A stretch of DNA of 28,165 bases from DATEZO01 sp035255485 (lineage in GTDB: Bacteria > Pseudomonadota > Gammaproteobacteria > Burkholderiales > Burkholderiaceae_D): contig DATEZO010000172.1 in the NCBI GenBank assembly GCA_035255485.1, forward strand, positions 1 through 28,165, in the 5' to 3' direction. The position numbers and the translations under genes were made by a program. How positions within the stretch are numbered: position 1 is the stretch's first letter; every line of letters begins with the position of its first letter. Below, one piece after another: positions 16,630 to 24,426 of this stretch. The notes under the pieces are model-generated. The model saw nothing but the letters and a program-made list of their open reading frames with translations. It was not told the DNA's origin and ran no database searches.

Positions 16630-17085
16630 TCAGGGTGCTGACAGCCTGAGTGGCTGGCCCTTGTGGATTCGATTCGGGTCCTGGATATTATTCCATTTTG
16701 CAAGATCCCGATAATTCAGCCCGTGCTCCTGCGCAATGGCGGAAAGCGTATCGCCATCGGCAACTGTATATTCCGAGGAAGAACTGGAAGATCCTGAAGA
16801 GTTGGCAGCCCCTGAATTTTCCGAGGTTCCGCCAGTTCCTGAAGCTCCTGAACTATTGGAAGTGGAAGCGCTTGAAGGCCCCGAAGCGCCTGACGTATCA
16901 GGCGTTCCTGAAGTCGCTGCAGCGCCCGACGATTGCCCCGCCGCTGGCGTGGCTGGCTCGGAGGCTGGAGCAGGAGATGTGGTTGCTGCCGGTGCCGGTG
17001 CCTGAGGAGCGGTTTGCGCAGCTTCTTGCTGCTTCCCGCACGCAGCGAGGGTAAGCATCATTGCAACGAGGATAAAGCGTTTCAT
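16630..17085 (-). CDS. LysM-domain lipoprotein
   Basis: 151 residues. The start MKRFILVAMMLTLAAC is a lipoprotein signal with lipobox LAAC and Cys 16 as the lipidated residue. Residues 20-105 are a low-complexity Ala/Pro then Ser/Gly/Thr linker. Residues 106-149 form one LysM domain (YTVADGDTLSAIAQEHGLNY), which binds peptidoglycan. It should tether the outer or inner membrane to the cell wall, or position itself there. ATG at 17085 follows GGAAGAG. It is a single gene, with 134 bases between it and the MscS-like gene upstream. Confidence 0.88.
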   Translation of the reverse strand: MKRFILVAMMLTLAACGKQQEAAQTAPQAPAPAATTSPAPASEPATPAAGQSSGAAATSGTPDTSGASGPSSASTSNSSGASGTGGTSENSGAANSSGSSSSSSEYTVADGDTLSAIAQEHGLNYRDLAKWNNIQDPNRIHKGQPLRLSAP

Positions 17086-17219
17086 GATCTGTTCTCTTCC
17101 ATGTCGATTTCCGCACTCCCATGCAATCCACAACCATGTCCTTTGAGGGACCAGCACAGCGCTGCCACGATAGTTTCCGCCATCCCGGCACCGGGTTTGC
17201 ACTTGCCTTTTGCCATGGC

Positions 17220-18035
17220 CTAGCCAGCAGCCCTGCGCTGCATCGTTCGTCTTTCGACTATCGACCCCATCGGATTTTGCCCCATGCCTTGACCTGTGGT
17301 ATCCACAGTCACACCGGTAGCATTTGCAGTCGTTACCAGCTTCTCCGCACCTTGCCGGCCCGTGGCATACCAGTTACGCACAATCTGCGAAGCGGTATCG
17401 CGCCCGCCCAATCCGAATGCGAGGCCCAGCGCCAACGCCAGCGCACCCACTACCGCCATGAACAGGATGTTGATCAGGGTAGTCGCAATGCCGATCTGGT
17501 TGACGGCAACGACGATGCCAAATGCCCATATCAATCCCGACGCCAGCCTGGCCAGAAAGTCCGGCTTTTTTAATCCGCCTTCCGCGGCGGCGCCACGTAC
17601 GACACTGCTTAATGCATTGGCGACCAATCCGGCGATGACCAGCACAACTAGCGCCACCACTACGTTCGGCAGCCAGAGTAGCAGTTGCCGCAATACATCC
17701 GACACGGCAGGCAATCCGAGTGCATCAAACGCAACCACCAAGGCTACCAGCCGAATGAACCACTTGGCCACGGCCCCTATCATGCCGGCGGAATCGGAAT
17801 CGACTCCCATTTTTTTGACAAACCCAGCAAATCCAGCGCGTTGTGCCATGTCATTGAATTTGATGGTCCTCAATACGGCAGCAATCGCTTTCTGAACCAA
17901 TGCTGCAATAATCCAGCCGACAATAACAATGATGGCAAATCCCAGGATCTTTGGAATCCCGGAAAAAAACAACGCCATTGCCGCTGCCAGCGAGCTCATC
18001 AGGGCTGTGCTCCACTCGGTGATTTGCGATTGCAT
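17220..18035 (-). CDS. MscS-related conserved TM-helix membrane protein
   Basis: 271 residues with about five hydrophobic segments (20-55, 92-108, 116-145, 164-182, 188-212). The repeated pattern around GIPKILGFAIIVIVGWIIA and LLLWLPNVVVALVVLVIAGL is the conserved TM-helix repeat (PF05552). The Gly/Ala-rich stretch VVGALALALGLAFGLGGRDT resembles the pore-lining helix of MscS channels. The large cytoplasmic beta domain of MscS is absent; only about 55 residues follow. It may be a minimal channel or a scaffold. ATG at 18035 lies behind GGAGAAG. Confidence 0.82.
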   Translation of the reverse strand: MQSQITEWSTALMSSLAAAMALFFSGIPKILGFAIIVIVGWIIAALVQKAIAAVLRTIKFNDMAQRAGFAGFVKKMGVDSDSAGMIGAVAKWFIRLVALVVAFDALGLPAVSDVLRQLLLWLPNVVVALVVLVIAGLVANALSSVVRGAAAEGGLKKPDFLARLASGLIWAFGIVVAVNQIGIATTLINILFMAVVGALALALGLAFGLGGRDTASQIVRNWYATGRQGAEKLVTTANATGVTVDTTGQGMGQNPMGSIVERRTMQRRAAG

Positions 18036-18434
18036 GACTTCTCCAGTTATTTTCTGAATTGATCGTAAGCGTGAAAGGTTGCCAGTCGAAAAAAGAGTAG
18101 CCAACCAACGGCACCACTTGATAGGCTTGTCACGGCGGGAAAAGTTTATTGTTTTCTTGTTTATGTTTGAAGAAAATCAAACTCGACCAATATGTCTTGC
18201 TGGCGAAAAAGCATGCACCATCATAGTGGCAAGCCGGTTGATGCTGCATGTCATGTCACGTGCAGCTGAGCCGGCCAAACCCTCCGCCCAAAGCCAATCC
18301 TGCAACTCCGTGAGTCGAATCGATTCCGGTAAAGTAACACGCGTGAATGCCTGCACCTCATTCATGATGGAAGTCACCCGCAATCGATGATGCGATTCCT
18401 GATGAGGACACCGGCAAATCTTGCGACCGCCACC
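18036..18434. other. Intergenic stretch, one doubtful short frame
   Basis: A minus-strand frame 18177-18383 (68 codons, TTG start, internal ATG at codon 7) gives a mildly plausible but unrecognised protein (NEVQAFTRVTLPESIRLTEL...). It has no ribosome-binding site and an overlapping plus-strand frame competes with it. The AT-rich part near 18130-18180 probably contains the promoter of the MscS-like gene. Nothing else is supported. Confidence 0.3.
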
Positions 18435-18839
18435 TCAGCCCGATATCTTCATGCGCATTGACTTGATCTGGCCTCGACTATTTTTCTTTTCAAGGCGTTT
18501 CCTTTGCGAACTGCGCGTTGGCTTTGTAGGTCGACGCAAACGTGGCAAGGCGGCGATGCTTGCCACCATTTCCTGAAGGCGTTGCAATGCTTCTTCCTTG
18601 TTCTTTTCCTGACTGCGGTGCACCTGCGCCTTGATGATCACCACGCCATCCTTTGTTATCCGCTGGTCATTTAATCCGAGCAACCGCTCCTTGAGAGAAT
18701 CGGGTAACGACGATGCGCGAATATCGAAGCGCAAGTGAATCGCACTGGAAACCTTGTTGACGTTTTGGCCGCCCGCACCTTGGGCACGAATTGCAGTAAA
18801 TTCGATTTCTTTTTCGGGGATGATCGGAGCGCGAATAAT
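18435..18839 (-). CDS. arfB: Ribosome-rescue peptidyl-tRNA hydrolase ArfB (non-standard start)
   Basis: About 134 residues. The catalytic GGQ lies in RAQGAGGQNVNKVSSAIHLR near residues 18-37, then RFDIRASSLP, RITKDGVVIIKAQVHRSQ, and a basic tail rich in Arg and Lys that enters the mRNA tunnel of stalled ribosomes. It frees peptides from stalled ribosomes without a stop codon. The frame is closed by TGA just upstream. Between that stop and the GGQ there is no ATG, GTG or TTG, so ATT at 18839 (or 18836), with GGGA upstream, is the best start. Alternatively the ATG at 18848-18850 is the original start and a single base has been lost. The family call is firm; the start is not. Confidence 0.85.
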   Translation of the reverse strand: MIRAPIIPEKEIEFTAIRAQGAGGQNVNKVSSAIHLRFDIRASSLPDSLKERLLGLNDQRITKDGVVIIKAQVHRSQEKNKEEALQRLQEMVASIAALPRLRRPTKPTRSSQRKRLEKKNSRGQIKSMRMKISG

Positions 18840-18977
18840 ATTGGTCCCATGCCGGTATGGCGGTCATTCTACAAGCAGGGCATCGACCGGCGAATGGTAG
18901 ATAGGCACTCGCTCAAAAAAAGAAACAGCCGTTTGAAGGAAGACGCTGTATTGCCACCTCCGTCACAATGCATCAGC

Positions 18978-19493
18978 TTATGACGCAGCTTTCATGCGTA
19001 ATGACACCAACTCTGCGGCAACCTCAACGCATGCTTCGATATGCTGATAGCCAATGGTTCGAAATGCGGTAAAACCGACAGCGGCGGAAGCTACCTGTCC
19101 CACTACCGGGACAATCTTTGCCGAATGCCTGACCATCACTTTTGCGCCGGCACGTTTAAGCAAGCGCGCCACCAAGTCACGCGTTATGACCTTGCCGACC
19201 AGTACGCTGCCCATGCCGACGATCATCTCGTAGGCAACCAGTTTCATTTTTGGCTGTAGTCGCTCGATTTGCGCTGGCGTCAAGCCGAATTCAAGATTGA
19301 TTTTTTCAATCAGGATGGCCAGCATGCCGATATCCGTTGCAATATCAATACCGGGAATCGGTACGGCTGCAACGCCGGCGGAGATGGCGGCGCGACGTAT
19401 TACGAGGCGCTTGCATTTTTTGCGAACCGCCTCGAGTTCCTTTGTGCTAGACGGCACCAGTATCCAGTCGCCGTTGTCTTTAGCATATTCCAT
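18978..19493 (-). CDS. DUF697/EcsC-like protein of unknown function
   Basis: 171 residues from ATG at 19493, which has AGG 7 bases upstream. A longer form from ATG 19559 (193 residues) is possible. The stretch AAISAGVAAVPIPGIDIATD at about 35-54 is the membrane-associating hairpin with a VPxPGxD motif seen in DUF697/EcsC-type proteins. A second hydrophobic pair follows at 87-103 and 126-145, rich in Gly and Ala. It probably sits at the inner membrane. The function is unknown. It is transcribed away from the response regulator across a 247-base shared control region. Confidence 0.65.
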   Translation of the reverse strand: MEYAKDNGDWILVPSSTKELEAVRKKCKRLVIRRAAISAGVAAVPIPGIDIATDIGMLAILIEKINLEFGLTPAQIERLQPKMKLVAYEMIVGMGSVLVGKVITRDLVARLLKRAGAKVMVRHSAKIVPVVGQVASAAVGFTAFRTIGYQHIEACVEVAAELVSLRMKAAS

Positions 19494-19621
19494 GTCAACC
19501 TGTTTCAGGTATTGTCCTTCGATAAACCGATATGTGCGCGACAGGCTACCTTCCTGCATTCATACGGTAGCAGAGAAGTTGTCACAGTGCTGGAGGCGAA
19601 AAACAAAACAACCTTGTTTGC

Positions 19622-19659
19622 ATTGGTGCGACACCAATTGTGAAATATTGTCACATTGG
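19622..19659. promoter_or_regulatory. Overlapping dyads in the divergent control region
   Basis: ATTGGTG-CGA-CACCAAT (19622-19638) is a perfect 7-base dyad. It overlaps a longer imperfect one at 19634-19659, in which CCAATTGTGA faces TCACATTGG around AATATTG. The second resembles a CRP/FNR-type site, but the gap between TGTGA and TCACA is 7, not 6. TATAGT at 19683-19688 could be the -10 box of the signalling operon. The site lies between divergent genes, so it could control both. Confidence 0.4.
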
Positions 19660-19740
19660 AATAACAATGAACGCACTGTCAGTATAGTTTGTTAAATTAG
19701 CCGGGGTAAATTCAGTTAACCATTCCTTTTGCGCCAAATC

Positions 19741-20430
19741 ATGAGAATCGCAGTGCTTGATGATGATTGCAGTCAGACCGACCTGGTATGCCAGGTACTG
19801 ACTTCGGCGGGTCATTCATGCCATCCTTTTCAGAGTGGAAAAGAGATGCTGAACCAGTTACGCCGCGAAAGCTTCGACATGCTGATCATTGATTGGCAAG
19901 TGCCTGATTTAAGCGGCCCCGAAGTGCTGCACTGGGCCCGGGAAAAATTGCCGGCCATTCTTCCTGTGCTGTTCATGACCAGCCGCTCCGGGGAAGACGA
20001 TATCATGGCGGGACTGGCAGCCGGTGCGGACGATTACATGATCAAGCCGATCCGTCGCGGCGAACTGGTGGCGCGCGTGCAAGCGCTATTACGGCGCGCC
20101 TACCCCAGCCAGAACCCGGTTGAACAGATTCAGTTCGGCGATTACATTTTCGAAGCACGCACCTGCCGCTTGACCAGGGAGGGCGCCGTCATCGAGGTAA
20201 CGCAAAAGGAATTCGATCTGGCGCTATTGTTCTTCCGTAATCTCGGCCGGCCGCTGTCGCGCGCCTATATTCTGGAGGCAGTATGGGCACGCGACATCGA
20301 AATACCGTCACGCACCATGGATACCCATGTATCGCGCGTGCGGAGCAAGCTACAATTACGTCCTGAAAACGGCTTTCGACTGGCCCCTGTCTATAGCTAC
20401 GGCTATCGATTGGAACAAATATCAGGATAA
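19741..20430 (+). CDS. OmpR/PhoB-family response regulator
   Basis: 229 residues. The receiver domain spans 1-115 with the acidic pair DDD at 7-9, phosphoacceptor Asp 51 (IIDWQVPD), Thr in FMTSRSG and Lys 104 in YMIKPI. The winged-helix DNA-binding domain spans about 130-228 (VTQKEFDLALLFFRNLGRPL, MDTHVSRVRSKL, YGYRLE). ATG at 19741 matches the normal receiver start; a TTG at 19729 would add four residues. No good ribosome-binding site is visible. It is first in an operon with the FecR-like and CHASE2 kinase genes, so the kinase encoded two genes later is its likely partner. Confidence 0.93.
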   Translation: MRIAVLDDDCSQTDLVCQVLTSAGHSCHPFQSGKEMLNQLRRESFDMLIIDWQVPDLSGPEVLHWAREKLPAILPVLFMTSRSGEDDIMAGLAAGADDYMIKPIRRGELVARVQALLRRAYPSQNPVEQIQFGDYIFEARTCRLTREGAVIEVTQKEFDLALLFFRNLGRPLSRAYILEAVWARDIEIPSRTMDTHVSRVRSKLQLRPENGFRLAPVYSYGYRLEQISG

Positions 20431-20459
20431 AGCGCATGGGGCCTGCGCCGGGAGAAATC

Positions 20460-21881
20460 ATGCGCACAACCCTTGGCTACCTTACCCTGTTGCTGGCTCT
20501 GGCATGCAAAATCACGCTTGCAGCACCTCCGTCTGCCGTCGGTAATCCGGTGGAAAAGGCCGGCACGATCACCACCACCGCAGCAAGCATCACTTATTTT
20601 GCGCAAGCCGGCGATACGCTGATATCGATTGCGCGCCGGTTCACGGGCAAGAGCGAAAACTGGGCTGCACTTGGCAAACTGAATCGCATCGACAAGGACA
20701 GCAATATACCGATCGGTACTGCCATTCTGATTCCAGCCGACCTGCTGACGGATGAACCAGCCGAGGCCAGCGTTGTGGCATCGTTCGGCAGCATTATGGT
20801 AAAGGCAGCAGGCAGGGCTCCGTTCGCGCCCGGCATCGGCACCAGGCTGCCGGAAGGCGCGGAAATCGATACCGGCAGTACCGGCTTTGTAACGCTGTCG
20901 CTGCCTGACGCATCGCGCATCTCGCTGCCCTCCAACAGCCGGGTCCGGCTCGCCAGACTGCGCGTGACGCGCTACACGAAAACACCGCGCACCGAATTGC
21001 AGTTGTTGCGCGGCCGCGTTGCGGCGCGTGTATCGCCACTGGACGCAAACAAGGGAAAGTTTCAAGTACACACCCCCTATTCTGTGGCGGGCGTGCGCGG
21101 AACACATTTCCGGGTCGGCCTTATCGGCAACCATGTCGTCAATGAAGTATTGACCGGTAGCGTCGCGGCCGGGCATCCGAAAAGCACCGAGACACTCGCT
21201 CTCGCCAGCGGCAAAGGCAATGTCATCAGTGTGCAGTCGGTTGGCCCGGCAATCGATCTGCTGCCGGCGCCCGGGATTGTCGCGCCCAATGCAGGACAGG
21301 AATATTCGGCCGCCCGTTTCGCGCTGCAACCGGTGGCTGGCGCCGAGGCCTACCATGTCCAGATTTCCCTTGATCAGGATGCGCAGAACGTCATCGCCGA
21401 AAGCCGCTCGCATGAACCTATGGTCAATGTCGATGGCATACGCGACGGCAACTATTTCATGCATGCATCGGCAATCAGCAGATCGGGCCTTGAAGGATTG
21501 TCCCGGACCCAGGCGTTTATCCTGAAATCGCAAGCGCCATCCGCAAAACAGACCGCCGGCAAGGCACCGTATGTCGAACGCAGCGACAGCAAGCTGATCA
21601 GACTGCGCTGGGTTGCGCAACCGGGCAAGCAATCCGTGCTGCAAGTCGCTCGCGACACCAATTTCAGCTGGCTGCTGTTTACCACCACGACCGACGATGC
21701 CCAGGCCGACCTGCCGCGCCCGCCATTCGGCACCTATTATGCACGGGTACGATCCGTGAATGCGGATGGCAGCGTCAACGCGTTTTCGCCGACGCAAGCG
21801 TTCATCGTGACCGACCAATGGGTCATTAATGACGGCAATCCGGGCAGCGTGAAATCCTCCGCGTCTGTGGCTGCCCGTTAA
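20460..21881 (+). CDS. Exported LysM-FecR domain protein
   Basis: 473 residues. A signal peptide covers about 1-22 (MRTTLGYLTLLLALACKITLA). A LysM domain lies at 46-92 (YFAQAGDTLISIARRFTGKS). The FecR domain spans about 105-235, with TPYSVAGVRGTHF near 205. The remainder contains two beta-sandwich repeats (FALQPVAGAEAYHVQISLDQ and RLRWVAQPGKQSVLQVARD). It is periplasmic and probably bound to cell wall. ATG at 20460 follows GGGAGA; an in-frame ATG at 20436 lacks a site. Lying between a response regulator and a CHASE2 kinase, it is a good candidate for the sensor input of that kinase. Confidence 0.9.
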   Translation: MRTTLGYLTLLLALACKITLAAPPSAVGNPVEKAGTITTTAASITYFAQAGDTLISIARRFTGKSENWAALGKLNRIDKDSNIPIGTAILIPADLLTDEPAEASVVASFGSIMVKAAGRAPFAPGIGTRLPEGAEIDTGSTGFVTLSLPDASRISLPSNSRVRLARLRVTRYTKTPRTELQLLRGRVAARVSPLDANKGKFQVHTPYSVAGVRGTHFRVGLIGNHVVNEVLTGSVAAGHPKSTETLALASGKGNVISVQSVGPAIDLLPAPGIVAPNAGQEYSAARFALQPVAGAEAYHVQISLDQDAQNVIAESRSHEPMVNVDGIRDGNYFMHASAISRSGLEGLSRTQAFILKSQAPSAKQTAGKAPYVERSDSKLIRLRWVAQPGKQSVLQVARDTNFSWLLFTTTTDDAQADLPRPPFGTYYARVRSVNADGSVNAFSPTQAFIVTDQWVINDGNPGSVKSSASVAAR

Positions 21882-21913
21882 TGTCCGCCCCGCACGCATC
21901 ATCGCCCTCATGA
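21881..21913 (+). other. Eleven-codon bridging frame between FecR-like and kinase genes
   Basis: ATG at 21881 shares a base with the TAA of the FecR-like gene (TAATG), and its own TGA at 21911-21913 overlaps the kinase ATG (ATGA). The frame reads MSAPHASSSPS. Such stop-start overlaps at both ends could pass ribosomes from one gene to the next, which would explain why the kinase start has no Shine-Dalgarno site. Confidence 0.35.
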
Positions 21914-24291
21914 GAATACGCTGGCTGACTCCATTCGTGCGGCGCATGGTCTTGCGCGAATGGCTGTACATGCTCGTCGGTATGCTGCTGCTCGCCATGG
22001 GCCTCGGATCGCAGAATGGATTGGGACGTCTCGACCACGTTTTGTACGACCAATTCCTGACGTCAAGCACCAGGCCGGCGCGCGACGATATCATCATCGT
22101 CGCGATCGATGATTTCAGCCTCGCCGAGCTGGGACGCTGGCCCTGGCCGCGCACATGGCATGCCAATCTGATCGATACGGTCATGCAAGCGCATCCCCGC
22201 ATGATCGGGTTGGATATCATTCTGTCAGAGCCGGAGCGGGCGCAGTCCGACGGCTCGCGCCCCGGCGATGCGGCATTGCAGCGGGCCATCAGGCAAAGCC
22301 GGCGCACCGTGCTGCCGGCGGTGACCACCAACACCGCTGCCGGATTCGGTGCTGCGCTGCCGATTCCGGAACTGCAGGCAGCGGCAGCGGCGATCGGCCA
22401 TATCAATCTGGAACACGACAACGATGGCGTGGTGCGCAGCGTATTCCTGCATGAGGGCCGGGACAACGTTCTATGGTCCCATTTTTCTCTGGCGTTATCG
22501 GCGTTCAATGCGCCGGACGGAACGGGCACCGGTGGCGTGCAACCCATCGGGATTCAGCACGCGGGCCCATGGCAGCGTGCCGATCGGACTCTCATTCCCT
22601 TTGCCGGCAACAATGGCCATTTTCAATCCGTGCCGTATGCGGCGGTATTACGCGGCGAGGTGCCACCGCAATTTTTTACCGATAAATACGTGCTCGTCGG
22701 CGCGACTGCGCTAGGCATGGCGGATGCCTATCCGACGCCGGTGTCAGGCCAGTCCGGCGCGATGCCAGGTGTTGAGATCCAGGCCAATATCCTTGCCGGC
22801 CTGCTGGACCATCGATCGATTGCCATCACATCGCCGTGGCAGACGGCGCTGCTAAGCGCAGCGCCGGTGCTGATCGCGATGCTTGGCTACCTGCTGCTGG
22901 CGCCGCGCATGGCCTTGCTGTTCAGCGCACTGCTGATCGTGCTGGTCATCTGCGCAAGTTATCTGGCGCTGCGCGCCGGGCTATGGATCGCGCCGTCGGC
23001 AGCGCTGATCATGCTGTTGCTTGCCTATCCGTTATGGAGCTGGCGCCGGCTGGAAGCAGCCATCGCCTACCTGGGCCAGGAATTCACGCGGCTCGACCAG
23101 GAGCCGCATCTGTTGTCCGAACCTGCGTTGGCGCAGGCAGCGGAACCGATCGAAGATGTACTCGAGCGGCGCATCAATGCCATGAAAAATGCCGCGCGCC
23201 GGGTGCGCGACCTGCGACAATTCATATCCGACAGCCTGAACAATCTGCCGGATGCCATCCTGGTCGCCGCAGTCGATGGCCGGATATTGCTGGCAAACCG
23301 CCATGCGAACGACTACTTTGGTTCAATTGGCATCGATACGCTCACCGGCATGCTCCTGCCCGAACTGCTCGGGAAACTGCAGTCGCCGCAGCCGGTTGAC
23401 CTGCCCGCCAACGCAGCATTTGCATGGAGCGACATGCTGGATCTTTCTTCCGCGGTGTCCTTTGCCAGCGGCATTGCCGCACGCGATGCATGCGAGCGTG
23501 ATCTGCTGGTAAAGATCGCGCCCTGTCATTCTGCCAGCGCCACACTCACCGGCTGGCTGGTCAGTGTGGCAGATATTTCCACCATCCGGGCAGCGGAGCA
23601 CAGCCGCGACGAAACCCTGCGTTTCCTGTCGCATGACATGCGCGCGCCGCAGGCGTCGATCCTTGCGTTGCTGGAATTGCAAACCGATCCTTCTTCCGCG
23701 ATCCCGCAGCATGAATTCTTTTTCCGCATCGAGAAAGCAGCGCGCAAGACGCTTGGGTTGGCCGATAATTTTGTCCAGCTGGCACGCGCCGAGTCGCAGG
23801 AATACCGCCTGGAGGAAGTCGACTTCCATGATCTGCTGTTCGATGCCGTCGATGAGATGTGGACCTTGGCGAATGGCAAGAATATCAAGCTGGCGACCGA
23901 TATCGCCGAAGGTGAATTCATTGTGCTCGTCGATCGCGCATTGATGACGCGCGCCCTGGTGAATCTATTGTCGAATGCGGTCAATTACAGTCCGGAAGGG
24001 ACGCAGGTTTCCTGCATGGTGCGCCAATCGGATATCCGGCATTCTCCGTTCATGTCCTGCAGCATCAGCGATCAGGGTTACGGCATTGCGCCGGCCGACC
24101 AGGCCAGGCTGTTCCGGCGCTTTGTGCGCGTCACCCTGCCGCATCAGCCGCGACACGATGGGAGTGGTTTGGGGCTGGTATTTGTCAAAACGGTGGTTGA
24201 ACGACATGATGGAAAATTGCATTTTGCCAGCCAGGTTGGCACAGGCACCACATTTACGCTGCATTTGCCGCTGCTCCGCGGTGCGCGCTGA
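21910..24291 (+). CDS. CHASE2-domain sensor histidine kinase
   Basis: 793 residues. One membrane helix lies at about 18-36, followed by a periplasmic CHASE2 domain (37-310: DDIIIVAIDDFSLAELGRWP, MIGLDIILSEP) and three helices at about 312-380. A PAS-like segment spans about 430-560. His 575 in FLSHDMRAP is the phosphorylation site. The ATPase domain has NLLSNAVNYSP, Asp 721 in DQGYGIAP, and GSGLGLVFVK. It senses an external signal and phosphorylates the response regulator encoded at 19741. There is no ribosome-binding site before ATG 21910; a tiny frame bridges from the previous stop and may couple translation. Confidence 0.92.
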   Translation: MRIRWLTPFVRRMVLREWLYMLVGMLLLAMGLGSQNGLGRLDHVLYDQFLTSSTRPARDDIIIVAIDDFSLAELGRWPWPRTWHANLIDTVMQAHPRMIGLDIILSEPERAQSDGSRPGDAALQRAIRQSRRTVLPAVTTNTAAGFGAALPIPELQAAAAAIGHINLEHDNDGVVRSVFLHEGRDNVLWSHFSLALSAFNAPDGTGTGGVQPIGIQHAGPWQRADRTLIPFAGNNGHFQSVPYAAVLRGEVPPQFFTDKYVLVGATALGMADAYPTPVSGQSGAMPGVEIQANILAGLLDHRSIAITSPWQTALLSAAPVLIAMLGYLLLAPRMALLFSALLIVLVICASYLALRAGLWIAPSAALIMLLLAYPLWSWRRLEAAIAYLGQEFTRLDQEPHLLSEPALAQAAEPIEDVLERRINAMKNAARRVRDLRQFISDSLNNLPDAILVAAVDGRILLANRHANDYFGSIGIDTLTGMLLPELLGKLQSPQPVDLPANAAFAWSDMLDLSSAVSFASGIAARDACERDLLVKIAPCHSASATLTGWLVSVADISTIRAAEHSRDETLRFLSHDMRAPQASILALLELQTDPSSAIPQHEFFFRIEKAARKTLGLADNFVQLARAESQEYRLEEVDFHDLLFDAVDEMWTLANGKNIKLATDIAEGEFIVLVDRALMTRALVNLLSNAVNYSPEGTQVSCMVRQSDIRHSPFMSCSISDQGYGIAPADQARLFRRFVRVTLPHQPRHDGSGLGLVFVKTVVERHDGKLHFASQVGTGTTFTLHLPLLRGAR

Positions 24292-24386
24292 TGCGAACTT
24301 TTCTGTTACCGGGCGTCAAACCGGAAGCTGCATCACGGTCGTATGCACGCCCGGCAAGTGCGCCTTTATGTCACATGGCAACAAGC

Positions 24387-24392
24387 TATAAT
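24387..24392 (+). promoter_or_regulatory. hemA promoter, -10 box
   Basis: A perfect TATAAT lies 35 bases before the hemA start, with a weak TTTATG at 24365-24370, 16 bases upstream, as -35. Just before it, CCGGGCGT (24309-24316) and ACGCCCGG (24347-24354) form an 8-base inverted repeat with a 30-base loop. That repeat has no T-run and may be regulatory. Confidence 0.6.
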
Positions 24393-24426
24393 AGCCCCTT
24401 ATATTTACCCGGAATGTTTGCCTGAA

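Noticed and set aside
16736..17005. Plus-strand acidic Pro/Glu/Val repeat frame
   Set aside because: It is the complement of the Ser/Gly/Ala linker of the LysM lipoprotein; low complexity on one strand makes an open frame on the other.
19634..19659. Standard CRP site
   Set aside because: TGTGA and TCACA are 7 bases apart instead of 6, so it is kept only as an unassigned dyad.
20403..22547. A 714-codon minus-strand frame
   Set aside because: It runs antisense across the FecR-like gene and the kinase start, both of which have clear domains. Its product is Arg/Cys/Ser-rich with no domain.
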